This document shows positions 11,166 to 22,870 of a stretch of DNA of 64,000 nucleotides, piece after piece (within the stretch, counting starts at the first letter, position 1; each line of letters starts with the position of its first letter). The notes under the pieces were generated by a model. The model was not told the origin of the DNA and did not search any database. It saw only the letters and a list, made by a program, of their open reading frames with translations. Position numbers and translations under genes: made by a program. This DNA comes from Centrapalus pauciflorus (Eukaryota; Streptophyta; Magnoliopsida; Asterales; Asteraceae): contig JAANYP010001162.1 in NCBI GenBank assembly GCA_020465985.1, forward strand, positions 20,870-84,869, given 5' to 3'.

Positions 11166-11361
11166 GGCAAACGTCGGACACAGTTCTGTATTTACATACA
11201 ACAGAGTGTCTTAGTTTGTCTTAGAGTTCCTTTTAAGTTAGCAAGACAGCGGTGACAAGTCTGTACTCACGTACAACAAAACGACTTATCTTGCTAACTT
11301 GAGTCAAAAACAGAGGTGACAGGTCTGTACTTATGCACAACAAAGCGACTTGTTTTGACTC
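11166..11361. repeat. Three tandem related hairpins in element B
   Basis: Three units of about 55-65 bp. Outer stems: CAAAC/GTTTG (11168, 11214), a perfect 12-bp AAGTTAGCAAGA/TCTTGCTAACTT (11235-11246, 11289-11300) and GAGTCAAAA/TTTTGACTC (11301-11309, 11353-11361). Each holds an inner CTGTAY...ACAACA motif with a short inner stem that reads GTAT/ATAC in unit 1 and GTAC/GTAC in unit 2, a compensating change. Unit 3 is GTAC/GCAC. Stems work on either strand; the element is transcribed from the minus strand. Confidence 0.75.
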
Positions 11362-11591
11362 CCTCTTCTTTTCAAAAATTTTTCTTTTCTTTGCTTTAAG
11401 ATGTATTTTGATGTTGCTATACATCCCACAGAAAATTTGCATACCTCATTTATAATCATTTATTCTTTTTTTTTTTTTAATTTTTATGATTTTCTCTCTC
11501 TTTTTTTTCTTTTGTTTTTCATTTTTAAGATAAGCTAATAAACTATCCTACTAACTTACTATAAAAGGAAAGAAAAACTACTAAGGTCAAG
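11362..11591. other. Non-coding tail after element B RNase H
   Basis: T-rich plus-strand sequence (polypurine on the element's sense strand) between the hairpins and the pol end; no feature recognised. Confidence 0.5.
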
Positions 11592-13564
11592 TTACTCTGG
11601 ATTACGCATACCATTTAGTTGAACTAACAACTCAAAGCGTGACTTATCAAATGCCTTAGTGAATAGGTATGTATTATTGTTTTCCATTGCAACTTTTACC
11701 AGTTTTATCAAATTCTTTTCAGCACAATCACGTATGAAATGATGTCTTGTGTCTATGTGCTTTGTTTTACTGTGTTTAACTGGATTATTAGTTATAGAAA
11801 TTGTAGACTGATTATCTATCCTAATTGGAGTATGAGTGTAAGTCAAACCGTAATCCCGCAATTGTTGTTGTATCCACAAAACCTGTGAACAACAACTACC
11901 AGCAGCTACATATTCGACCTCGCACGTTGACACGGCTACCGAAGTTTGTTTCTTACATTGCCAGGATACAAGCATCCCTCAAAGGAACTGACAACGTCTA
12001 GTTGTTGATTTCCGGTTCAATCTGCATCCACCATAATCAGAATCCATGTATGCCTCCAAATCCAGATCACCATCAGCATGATACCAAAGTCCCAGCTTCG
12101 GTTTCGACTTCAGGTATCGTAGAATCCGCTTCACGGCTTTCATATGCATTTCTTTCGGATTAGCTTGGAACCTAGAATAAATACACACAGCAAACATAAT
12201 GTCATGTCTAGAAGCAGTTAAATACATGAGTGACTCGATCATGGCCCGATATAGAGTCGGATGCACATCAGTATCACATTCTGTATCCGGTCCGAGATTG
12301 TGATTCACTTGAATCGGAGTACTAAAGTGAGCAGTCAGCTTTGTTCCTTCCATCCCGAAGCGCTCCAGAATATCGTAGACATACTTCATCTGATGGATAA
12401 ACATGCCATCTTTCCTTTGTTCAACTTGCAAACCCTGAAAGAAGTTCAGCTCTCCCATAGCACTCGTCTCAAATTTTGACTTCATGACTTTTCAAAGTCT
12501 TTGCACATCTGTTTGTTTGACGAGCCAAAAATAATGTCATCCGCGTACACTTGTACCAAGATAAAGTCTTCTCCTTTTCTCTTCACGAACAATGTACTAT
12601 CAATTCTCCCTCTTTCAAACCCGTTGTCCAAAAGATGAGTTGACAGCGTCTCATACCATGCCCTAGGTGCCTGATGCAATCCATACAGAGCCTTATCGAG
12701 TTGATATACTTTGTCAGGATATTTTGGATCAGTAAACCCAGGCGGTTGTTCGACGTACACCAGTTCCTTCACCTTTTCGTACAGGAATGCACTCTATACG
12801 TCAAGTTGACATACCTTAAATCCTTTGAAGGACGCGAAGGCCAGAAACAGAAAAATTGCCTCGAGCCTTGCCACTGGTGCAAACACTTCGTTGTAATGAA
12901 TTCCCTCTTCTTGGTTGAATACTTTCACCACAAGTCTTGCCTTGTTACGAGTAACTATACCCCTATCATCCCTTTTGCACTTAAAGACCCATTTAGTCCC
13001 TACTGCAACTTCTCCTCGAGGTAACGACACTAACTCCTAGATTTCAAGTTTTCTGAACTGTGACAGTTCTTCTTGCATGGCTTCAACCCAAGAGTTATCT
13101 TTCAATGCCATTTGCACATTCTTCGGCTCTACTTGCGAGATGAAACATGAATATAAACATGTGTGATACGCCTCGGAGTCGTTGATCATCGATAACAACA
13201 CCGTGTTAATATTCACACTACTCTTAGTTCTCACACCAGTATTTGGATTCCCTATGATACTCTCAATCGGATGATCCTTGTTTATTCAAGATATCTCAAT
13301 CTCATCGACCCAAAGATTATCTCCTAAGTTTGATCCTATTTCACCTAACGGGGGTACGACTTCAGACGGTACCTTCTGTTCCTCATGAGCACTATCCTCG
13401 GAGTTAGAAGTATTTGTCTGATTCTCGTTTGTAGGTAAATCAGGTTCATTCTTTGTTGGAGACCCATCTTCTTTCGTTGTAGGCTCAATAGTTGATGGAA
13501 TGCTTGACTTTGGAAAACCTTGAGAGTCGTCATTCAGGTTTAATGACACGAAGTCATTTTCCAC
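11592..13564 (-). pseudogene. Element B reverse transcriptase and RNase H, broken
   Basis: The linker MEND... (13564-13286) leads into the RT: VGTKWVFK and VARLEAI (13030-12794), then VYVEQPPGF, LYGLHQAPRAWYE and the catalytic YADDI (12772-12482). A further piece has MGELNFFQGLQV (12485-11979). RNase H follows, with DSDYGGCRLNRKST and then a fragment with CEVEYVAAGSCC (11975-11592). Stops or frame changes fall at about 13040, 12793, 12481 and 11977, so it cannot be one protein. YADDI itself is intact. RNase H acidic residues are partly changed (AEAEY to CEVEY). Confidence 0.85.
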
Positions 13565-13619
13565 TGTACCTGCATTTCCATTAAAAGGTATGTTAAATGA
13601 TTCAAATAGTGAGTCATAA

Positions 13620-14961
13620 TCAAATAACCATTACGGACCAGTGTGGGGTTCATGTGAATAACTCGTTACATCTATGTTAAACACAATTTCTACCGTACCA
13701 TTTGTTTTGTTAAAAAAACCCTTTTGTTTAGTGAGTTCGGGACATAACCTAGGAAGTATCCTTCGTCAGCCTTTTCACCAAACTTAGGTTGATGTTTTGT
13801 TTTCAGTAAAGTACACGGTAGCCCAAACGGTTCAAAGCCTGTTAAATTAGGTGATCTTTTATTCAGAACTTCATAACAGGTTTTGTTCAAGGATTTGACA
13901 GTACGGACCCGGTTTAAAACGTGACATGCGGTATTCACTACCTCCCCCCAAAACATGGTAGGAAGCTTTGAATATGATAGCATGGTCTTTGCTGCCTCAA
14001 TCAAAGTCCTGTTCTTTCGTTCTGCCACCCCATTTTGTTGTGGCTCATATGGTGCACTAAATTGATGCACTATGCCTTTGGATAGGCAATATACACCAAT
14101 TACTGTGTTTTTAAATTCAGTTCCATTATCACTCCTGATACGTTTTATCCTCGTCCCGTAGGAGTTTTCGACTTGGTTTAAGAACCCAATCAACTTTCCA
14201 GCTGTTTCGTCCTTTGTACCTAAAAAGAAAACCCATGAAAAACGTGATTAATCATCAGTGATAACTAAACAATACCAACTACCACCTATACTCCTTTTGT
14301 TGATAGGACTGAAGAGATCCATATGCAGCAAATCGAAGGTTGAAGCTATCGAGTTCTGAGTCTTCGGCTTATGTGATTTCTTGTGTTGTTTACCTTTCTT
14401 GCACGGTACACAATTGTCGTCAAACTGAAAACTCTTCAGTGGGACACCTTGCACCAGACCATGTTTAGTGACGTAATTCATTTTCCTTAGGCGCAAGTGT
14501 GCCATGCGTCTGTGCCATAAAATGGATTCGGACTCTGAAGCTTTAGATAGAAGACAGATTGTTCCCATCGACGAATCTGAAATTTTCATGTCCATCATGT
14601 ATAAATCATTCTTCCATGGGGCTCTCATCATTATCCACTCTTCAGATACTTTAAATCCCGGTTTCAGCACTAACGCCTCAGTTTCAGTAAAAATTACTGA
14701 ATTCTTCTTATCATAGATTTGAGATACACTAATGAGTTTATGATCAAGTTTATCAACGTGGTAAACTTGATCAAGTGTGATAGTCCCATTAGTGACCACT
14801 CCCGTTCCAGTGATATGTCCTCCCTTGTTGCCAATGAATGATAAGAATCCCTTGTTCCCTTCCTTGAAGTCTGTGAGTAGACTTCTTTCCCCAGTCATGT
14901 GACGAGAGCAACCACTGTTGACGAACCATTTATTATTTAGACATGTAGTTAGCTCCTGCAC
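13620..14961 (-). pseudogene. Element B protease and integrase, broken
   Basis: The start has WFVNSGCSRHMTG, where copia proteases have DSG: the catalytic Asp is now Asn. A GAG-pre-integrase zinc module follows (LWHRRMAHLRL, then CVPCKKGKQ). The integrase core shows VITDD, then a TAA stop (Tyr expected) at about 14249, DNGTEF, and PQQNGVAERKNRTL with the third acidic residue. Another frame break lies near 13690. Protease and integrase are both non-functional as written. Confidence 0.88.
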
Positions 14962-14976
14962 ATGAAAGAAAACAAG

Positions 14977-17851
14977 TTAATTATCACGGGGAACCCAAGC
15001 CATGATTGACTTGGTAATACCATTCTCATCCACATATGTGAACTCCTTCAAATACCCATCTCTCCTTTCAGGTGACTTGGGTTTTTGATTGAGAACCTGT
15101 TGTGGTGCTGAGTGATTTAAATTCACTCTTGGCCTTTGGGTGGGCATTTGCTGTTGAGCCCTTGAATAGTTTCTATTATACGACATTTCAGATTGATATC
15201 TCTGGGCTCTACCTGGTATCTGTTGTCTTTGAGGAGTGTGAGACCTAACTGGAGTGTAAGTTCTTCTAGGTGTTGTACTCCTATAAGCTTGTTGTGGTCC
15301 TGACCTATTCTGATTAGGAACTCTAATCGGCGAACTAGTCCTAACCACTTCATTTGGTATAACCGACACAGGTACTTGTCTAATAGCTACCCTAGGTGTT
15401 GCATTCACATTATTCTCTATATGTTGAGATCCGCTTGTGCTAGCAACACTTGAAACAGGTCTTGGTTGTTCTTGCTTTCCTACAGCAGGTCTAGACTCTG
15501 GTTTAGAGGGTGTAGACTCTACTTTCTTATACGGACAGCTAGACGCAACATGACCCTTCTCATGACATCTAAAGCATGACATCTTATGAATCGACTTCTT
15601 ATAAGTTCCCTTTGATTTTGGTGTCTCGCTAGTGTCATTTTCTTTCTTTTCAACTATCGTGACTACTTCCTCTTGCTGATTATTAATTTCAGGCTTAGCT
15701 TCTCCTAGTATTTGGTCACTAGAAGACTGCACAAACCTGACCTTTTTAATCTTAGAGTTAGTAGTAGACACCTTAGTTGTTTTGTCCTTATCAGATTCAG
15801 TTTCAGTTGCTACCTCTGACTCGACTGGTTCATCAGTTTATCCTGAGGTTAAGGCACATAGTTATTGTTGAAAGGTGGAGGACTCTCTTGATAACCTAAT
15901 CCTACTGGTTTCTTAGACTGCCGTTGAGCATCTAAGATTTTCCCTAGGTTTAGTGATGAGTTCCTAAACTTTTAAAGCTTACTATTTACCTCAGCAATCT
16001 TGACTTTTGATTCTGGTAGCTCAACCTCCTTAATTGTAAGTACTTTGGTTAAAACCTCAACATGCTCATACATAAGTTCTATCCTGACACATTGTTCACT
16101 TAATTTGTCTTTTAAAACTATATCATCTTGAGCATCTGCTTTTAGCTTATTCCTAAGATCTTCTTTAATATCTAAGAGACTAGCATTATCTGATTTTAGT
16201 GATTGGATCTGAGCAGTTAAGTTGTTATGTGTTTCTAGAACTAGGTTCAACCTATCATTTGAAGTAGCACATAAAACACATAAGTCATGAAATGTAGAAA
16301 AGTTCAGAATTACCCTTTTGTGATCCGATTCCACGTTAGCCATTTGTGCAGCAAACTCCAGAATGGTCTGATTATCTGACTTCTCCACCATCAAAGGACT
16401 TGTATCATTTTGTTTGTTGTCCTCTGTCACTTCCTCTGCTCTGTCATGCCCAGTCTCAGTCACTTCAGCCATAAAGGCTCTAGCGTTCGACTCCGGATGA
16501 GTACTCCAATCATAAGTTCCATCGAGCTGTCTGTTAGATGTCACATTAGTTAATAGACTAGCGATGGTAGCTTGATTCCCAGAACAACCAGATTGATATC
16601 TCCCTTGATTCTGATTCTGATTGTTCTCTACCTTAGGTCTTTGACACTCTCTTGCAAAGTGTTCCGATCCTTGACAGTTGTAACATTTAACCTTTGATTT
16701 GTCAAATCCGACCTTGCTATTCCCAACGTTCAAATTTCTCCCAGTCCTCTTCATGAACTGTTTGACCCTCTGAGTCACCATGGCCAATTGCCATCGCAGG
16801 TCCATTTCTTCTAAGTCATCTGGATCCACCAGATCGTAGTCTTCATCCCATAGCGCAGGATCGTTTATCTTCCCCTGGACACAATTTCCGTATGCTGCAA
16901 CAAACGAAGTCAAAAGATTCAGATGATCTTTAGCAGATTGTGCACTCATAGGCGTCTTTGTGTAATGTTGAGAAGTGGATGCTGAATAATTCGGTTTTTC
17001 TTCCGGCTTAGAATACCCTAAGAATACCCGACTACTAGTTTATTCTGACTCAAGTGAGATGGCTCTGATCCCGTGCAAAATGCTATAGCTGACCTTAGTT
17101 CACTAGCGATCGACGGTTTTGTCTTTCCAAAATACATTTCTGGATCTTGGACTTGATCATATTCCCGTTCCTTCTTTTGTAACTGAAAGTTGTAAGCCCT
17201 CAGTGTTCCTATGAGACCTTCCAGAGTGAGAGTCTCAAATTTTTCTTCATCATGCTTAATCAGCGCTGTGTACATTTCCTACTTCGCAGGTAAAGCATCA
17301 AGAAGCTTTTCTATCTTCTCAGTTTCTTTATAATCAACATCGTGATTATCCAGCTTTGTCAGCAGATGATAGAATCTAGTTATAGTCTCATCCAGCTTTT
17401 CGGTTTTCAATGCTTTGAAAATGGCAAACTGCTGTTTCAGCATCTCGGTCCTTCCCTTGCGAACCCTCAGATTTCCCTCACACCTCTTCTCGAGAGCGTC
17501 CCATAGCTCTTTAGAAGTTCGATGATTCCTCAAAGTGTGTAGAATCTCCTGAGGTAACGCCATACAAATAATGGAGAAAGCTCGGTTCTCGGTCTCATAA
17601 AGTTTCTTATCATCATCCTTCATTTTCTGATATGTTAAGACTCTTTGACGACCTTCGAACTTTTGCGTAGGTGGAACATATCCCTCATCGATACAAATCC
17701 ACATGCGCATATCGTTGAAACGAGCAAAGTCTGCGAACCTATCCTTCCACCAATAGTAGTCTTCCAACTTCATCAGTTTTGGCGGAGAATTTTCCTTGCC
17801 AACCTCGTGATCCATTTCAATGAATTTTTGCAAACTTGACATCCTATCCAA
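14977..17851 (-). pseudogene. Element B gag with two zinc knuckles, broken
   Basis: The capsid-like part starts MDRMSSLQKF with the YYWWKDRF motif (17851-17279). A TAG follows at 17279-17281, where a C-to-T change of CAG is likely. Coding continues 17275-17018, then shifts. The piece 16949-15972 has a zinc knuckle CYNCQGSEHFAREC and a coiled coil (about 16310-15980). The last piece (15771-14977) has a second, different knuckle CFRCHEKGHVASSC followed by a Pro/Gln/Arg-rich tail. Two knuckles before pol also occur in element F. The product would coat the RNA in virus-like particles. Confidence 0.85.
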
Positions 17852-17879
17852 ACTTTTTGTTTTCGAACTTAAATAATTT

Positions 17880-18240
17880 AAGTTAGAATTATTTTAAAAT
17901 AAATCCCTTCGAACTTAGGTAAGTTCGAATTAATTTAATCTTAAATTCGTTTGAAAAAGAAAATTCGAATTTATGTAAGTTCGAAATCAACAAGTTCGAC
18001 TGACTGACAAATTCGAAAAACTCTGACAAGTTCGAACCACTGACAAGTTCAATTGTACTTAATTTTCTGACAAGTTCGAAATCTAACAAATTCGATGATA
18101 TCAAGTTTGAATTTCTGCCAAATTCGAATGAAGCCCTAAATTAAGTTCGAGAGGAGCGTATTTCTGACAAGTTCGAGTGAACCCTAATACCCCCTATGTT
18201 CGAGCGTCGCAAGTTCGAGAAACGGCCAAAAATTCGATTC
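17880..18240. repeat. ACAAGTTCGAA array in element B gag leader
   Basis: About fifteen words of the type (GAC)AAGTTCGAA or AAATTCGAA in 360 bp between the primer site and gag. Many share the longer form CTGACAAGTTCGA. Spacing is irregular. Confidence 0.88.
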
Positions 18241-18437
18241 AAGTTTTCAGATTAAACCAATGTTTTTAAGGTTAAAAACAATGATTTCGACTGAAAAAGT
18301 GAACTAATAAGAATTTTTCTCCGTTACTTTGCTTGTATAACTCGAAAAGCTTATGAAAAATGTGATTTTTCCGTCACAAACGCCAAGAAACCAAGAATGC
18401 TTAAGATGAACACGAAGAACACGATGAACACTCTTTA

Positions 18438-18450
18438 GGCTCTGATACCA
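18438..18450 (-). other. Primer-binding site of element B
   Basis: GGCTCTGATACCA on the plus strand reads TGGTATCAGAGCC on the minus strand, two bases from the 5' LTR end. It matches the 3' end of initiator Met tRNA. Confidence 0.88.
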
Positions 18451-18452
18451 CT

Positions 18453-19028
18453 TGTAAGGTCACCTACCTACGGATCCAATCTTGACGTGACACCGTCCAA
18501 CTAGTGCGGAATCCTCGTTAGGGGTTTAACAGATTGATCACACACACGAAACACGGAGACCAACACGATGATAGATGCAACGACGGACGTCCTGACACGT
18601 GAATCTCTCCAAGAACACTCTGCTAATCGCACACAAGTTCGTAATCGCCTCACACACGAATTTCTGAAAAGATTATTAATCAATACTGATTAACCCTTAA
18701 TTATAACCATTAACTTCGAACTTGACCTCGACAAGTTCGAGAAGGCCGAAGCCCACGAAACCATTAAGTTCGAATCTTGGCTTTGAACTTATTCTAGAAC
18801 TTGTCTTTGAACTTGTTCTAGAACTTATGTTTGAACTTATCTTTGACCTTATATTTGAACTTATCTTTGAACTTATGTAAACATCAATCCCAATCAAGAT
18901 CAAACATATATACAACTAATATCAAACATATATCAAACATATGGATTAACGTGCAATTACGAAGACTTGAACTATTACAAAAAATTATCCACACTTAGAC
19001 TGCTATCGTCACATAGGATACTCTAACA
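18453..19028 (-). repeat. Element B 5' LTR
   Basis: Nearly the same as 6435-7017: TGTAAGGTCACC...CTCTAACA. It differs by about 5% and a few short deletions. Confidence 0.93.
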
Positions 19029-19033
19029 TATAA
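19029..19033. repeat. Target site duplication of element B, right copy (TATAA)
   Basis: Matches 6430-6434; the C LTR sequence resumes right after it. Confidence 0.9.
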
Positions 19034-20018
19034 AGGTTATGAAACATATTTATATAACTTACTTTTATTATTTATACATACATTATCTGTTTATATATTT
19101 ATAAACACATTTGAAGAAAACAAACTTAAAACAAAAGTAGAGATTTATAAGCTTGAGTTTTTATGAAACTTGTTGTTGTTGGTGATTATATATATTATGC
19201 AACTCTTATATAAACATAAATATAAGAAATAGTAAGTTAGTATTTACTTACTTTGATGTGTTAGAAGAATGAAAATGAGTAGAAGAGTTGTTCTTGAACT
19301 AGTTGCACCAAAGACACTCTTGAAAATCGTGAATTCTTGAAGAATAAAGAATAAAAATAATTTTGGTTGTGTGTGTGTGGCTATGGCCGATTTTTTTGAA
19401 AGAGAATGAGAGGTTTTTCTCTTGGAAAGGTGTGAGGATGAATGAGAAATGATCTCTGTATTTATAGAGAAAGTTTGGTCTTGAAAAGATGCAATGATGT
19501 GAAGGTGGAGTAAGATCTTGGATGAAATGAAAGGAGAAGATGTGATTGTGATTGTGTATGGAGTTTTGCATTATAAAATTGAAGTCAAAAGCTAGTTTGT
19601 ACTAGCTAGAGGGCCAGCCATTATGATGTATTTATGTTGTATTTTTATTTTTAGTACAAAAGTATTTAGAATGTATTCTTGTATTTCCATTTTTATGTAA
19701 ATTTATAAATACTTTTGAATGAATTTGTTTAATGAATTGTTTTAGTCTTGCATAATTAAACTTAGTAAGTGTATTAATGCATGATTAGTGTCACTAATAT
19801 GTACTTAGTTGAATTAATCCATCATATCGCAAATCGATTGGATTAATTAATTTGCCGATTCATCGCACAGATGAAACTGTTTGTAATTGACTTTAATTTT
19901 CTTATGAACTTTGTTAATCACCTTGATTAATTGTTAATGATGACTGATTAGGTTATACCTTGCTAATAACTACTGATTAAGTTATAGTTGCTAACCTGGT
20001 TTTATGCCGGATGTTACA
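19034..20018 (-). repeat. Element C 3' LTR, proximal part
   Basis: Continues the LTR broken at 6434. It ends in plus-strand view with CCGGATGTTACA, so the LTR begins TGTAACATCCGG on the minus strand, exactly as the solo LTR at 39562. It contains a minus-strand CTATAAATA box at 19459-19467. Confidence 0.88.
19459..19467 (-). promoter_or_regulatory. TATA box in element C LTR
   Basis: TATTTATAG on the plus strand (CTATAAATA on the minus). The solo LTR has the matching CTATAAATA at 40132-40140. Confidence 0.6.
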
Positions 20019-20031
20019 GTCTCCCCCTGTT
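20019..20031 (-). other. Polypurine tract of element C
   Basis: GTCTCCCCCTGTT on the plus strand gives AACAGGGGGAGAC directly before the 3' LTR. Confidence 0.8.
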
Positions 20032-20520
20032 AAGGGAATTTCGTCCCGAAATTAGCTCGCATTCTCCACTGATTGAGCACTTGAAAATAACGGAGGGTAT
20101 TTTTGCGAAACTGATCTTCGCGTTCCCAGGTAAACTCAGGACCTCGCTTAGAGTTCCATCTGACTTTTATTATCGGAATTCGGTTGTGCTTTAGTTTCTT
20201 GACTTCTCGGTCCATTATTTTTACGGGTTGTTCAATGAAGTTGAACTTATCATCTAGTTCCAATTCATCCATGGATATGACGAGTGTTTCTTCAGACAAC
20301 CATTTCTTTAGGTTGGACACGTGGAAGGTATTATGTACATTACTTAGCTCTGGAGGCAGATCGAGTCGGTAGGCTACCGGGCCAATTCTTTTTTAAATCT
20401 TGAATGGCCCGATATAACGAGGATTGAGCTTTCCTCGTTTCCCAAAACGGATTACGCCTTTCCAAGGCGAGACTTTCAGCATTACTTGGTCTCCCTCCTG
20501 GAATTCCAGTTCCTTCTGTC
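20030..20520 (-). pseudogene. Element C integrase C-terminus with chromodomain
   Basis: The last 96 codons (20320-20030) hold a chromodomain-like fold: VKIMDREVKKL, then KVRWNSKRGPEFTWEREDQF. This C-terminal chromodomain marks chromoviruses, where it steers integration to marked chromatin. The piece before it has the NVHNTFHVSNLKKW linker and a stop inside the preceding strand near 20393, so the frame is not intact. Confidence 0.85.
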
Positions 20521-21415
20521 TAACATCTGCATAGCTTTTCTACCGATCCCGTGTGATTTTTAATCGGTTTCGAATATGTACTATCTTTTCGGTAGTCTCA
20601 AGTATGATTCTGGGCCAATGACTTGACTATCCCTGACTTCGGCCCAGCAAAGGGGTGATCGACACCTTTATCTGTACAGTGCCTCAAATGGAGCAACCTT
20701 AATGCTCGAGTGATAGCTATTGTTTTAGGAGAACTCGACTAATGGTAGATGTCTGTCCCAACTTTTGCCAAAGTCAATCACACACGCCCTTAGCATATCC
20801 TCCAATGTCTGAATGGTCTTTTCACTTTGACAGTTGGTCTGAGGGTGATATGTGGTACTCATGTCCAAGTTTGTACCCAAAGCTTGCTGTAACGATTGCC
20901 AAAATCTAGATGTAAATCTACTATCCCTATCTGAAAAGATTGAGCCAGACACTCCGTGTGTGGAGATGACTTATTTGAGGTAGATTTGGGCTAGCTTATT
21001 TATCTTATCAGTCTCCTTGATTTGTAAGAATGTGTGGATTTTGTTAGGCAGTCGACTGTAACCCAAATGGTATCGTACCCACGGATGTCTTCGGCAGTTT
21101 CGTTATGAAGTCCATGATTATCCGTTCCCAGTTCCATTGGGGAATCTCTGGTTGTTGCAATAACCTAAATGGTTTCTGATGTTCTGCCTTAACTTTGGAG
21201 CATGTTAAGCATTTGCTGACATATGTGGCAATGTCAGCCTTCATGTTAGGCCACCAGTACAGCTCCTTGAGGTCGTGATACATTTTATCGGATCTGGGAT
21301 GAACGACATATCTTGATTTGTGTCCGTCATCCATAACCGGCTTTCTTACTCCACCAAAACTGGGTAACCAAACTCTATTCATGAAGTATCGATTCCCATT
21401 AACCCTTATCCCCAA
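20521..21415 (-). pseudogene. Element C integrase zinc and catalytic domains, broken
   Basis: The zinc module has the His-His-Cys-Cys pattern (HPRSDKMYHDLKELYWWP, then CLTCSKVKAEHQ). The catalytic part follows with SDRDSRFTSRFW and HPQTNCQSEKTIQTLEDMLRAC; the usual Gly-Gln is now Cys-Gln, though the Glu remains. A frame break between 20952 and 21044 removes the first catalytic strand from a common reading frame. Confidence 0.85.
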
Positions 21416-22870
21416 ACTATTTATCCATTCCTTGCAATGCTTAATTTTTTTTCATATTTTCCTCATTAACAGCTTCTACTTGTGCATCATGAATTAACGA
21501 AGGAAGGTTTAGTTGAATGGTAATAACTAGGGCTCGGACTCTTAACGACTTATCTCGTTCCTTTCGGCTCAGAGCGTCTGTAAACATATTAGCTTTCCCC
21601 GGTTGATAACGAATCTCACAGTCGCAATCACCTAATAGCTCCATCCAACGGCACTACCTCATATTCCACTCTTTCTGGTTCAAGATGTATTGGAGGCTCT
21701 TATGGTCCGTGAATATAATGCACTTCGTATCGTACAACTAATGTCTCTAAGTCTTAAGGGCAAAGAAAACTGCTCCCAGCTCTAAATCATGCGTTGTGTA
21801 ATTCACCTCGTGAACCTTAAGTGTCGTGAAGCATAAGCTATGACCTTATCTTTCTACATCAACACACATCCCAACCCATTGGGTGAAGCGTCACAGTAAG
21901 ATACAAAATTCTCGCTTCCCTCCGGTAAGGACAAAATAGGTGCGCTGCACAGTTTGTGCTTTAATAGCTGAAATGCTGTCTCCTAATCCCCACCCCAATC
22001 ATACTTAATGTATTTTTAGGTCAATTCTGTTAAAGATCTGACGATCTTTGAGAAATTTTTGATAAATCACCTCTAATAAGCGGCAAGTCTTATGGACTGA
22101 CGTATAGGGGTTCTAGTAGTTGACCAATTCTTGATGGCCTCGAGCCTTATAGGGTCGACTTGGATTCTTTTACTATTGATCACGTGACCAAGGAATTTCA
22201 CCTCTCTTAGCGAAAAGTGACACTTAGAAAGCTTGGCATACAGTTGTTCTTTCTCCAACAACTCCAGAATAAGTCTTAAATGTTGCTCGTGCTCCTCCTT
22301 GTTTCGTGAGTAGATTACGATATCATTTATGAAGACAATCACGAATTTGTCTAAATAAGGTTTGCACACCTGATTCATGAGGTCCATGAATACTGCTGGG
22401 GCATTGGTTAATCTAAACGACATTACTTGGAAATTATGATGACCGTAACGGGATATGAAGGTTGTCTTCGGAATATCTTCCTTGCCAACTCTAACCTGAT
22501 GGTAACCAGACATCGTGTCGATCTTCGAATAGAGGCTTGATCCATGGAGTTTGTCAAACAAGTCATCGATCATTGGGAGTGGGTACCGCTTTTAGCTTAT
22601 TTAGCTCCCGGTAATCGATGCACATTTCGGAAGGTTCCATCCTTCTTCTTTACGAACAAAACTGGAGCTCCCCAAAGTGAGGAACTCAGTTTGATAAACC
22701 ATTTATCTAAGTGTTCCTGCAGCTGGTTGGACAACTTCTACATTACTGATGGGGCTAATCGGTATGGTGCTCGAGCCACTGGTGCAGCACCTGACACTAG
22801 GTCAATTTGAAATTCGGCTTGCCTCGATGGTGGGAGTCCAGGTAAGTGTTCTGGAAAAAACTTTGGGGTA
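21416..22870 (-). pseudogene. Element C reverse transcriptase and RNase H, broken
   Basis: The RT N-terminal part (about 22870-22580) has the SSLWGAPVLFVKKKDG and RMCIDYRELN motifs. The core piece (22573-22073) has SGYHQVRV, TNAPAVFMDLMN and FINDI. The expected FIDDI has lost its first catalytic Asp, so RT would be inactive even without the stops. RNase H sequence follows, ending with CDCEIRYQPGKAN and DALSRKERDKS (21644-21441). Several stops and frame changes separate these blocks. Confidence 0.87.

Larger units (their letters stand above)
6435..19028 (-). mobile_element. Element B: full-length Sirevirus-type Ty1/copia retrotransposon
   Basis: A 12.6-kb element with two LTRs (583 and 576 bp), TATAA duplications, a primer site and a purine tract, nested in the 3' LTR of gypsy element C. 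Order on the minus strand: 5' LTR, repeat-rich leader, gag with two zinc knuckles, protease, integrase, RT, RNase H, a 1.7-kb spacer, aORF, purine tract, 3' LTR. By eye, 13 substitutions separate the LTRs over their first 242 bp (plus-strand left end), about 5%, so the insertion is not very recent. Every coding block carries stops or frameshifts. Confidence 0.92.
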
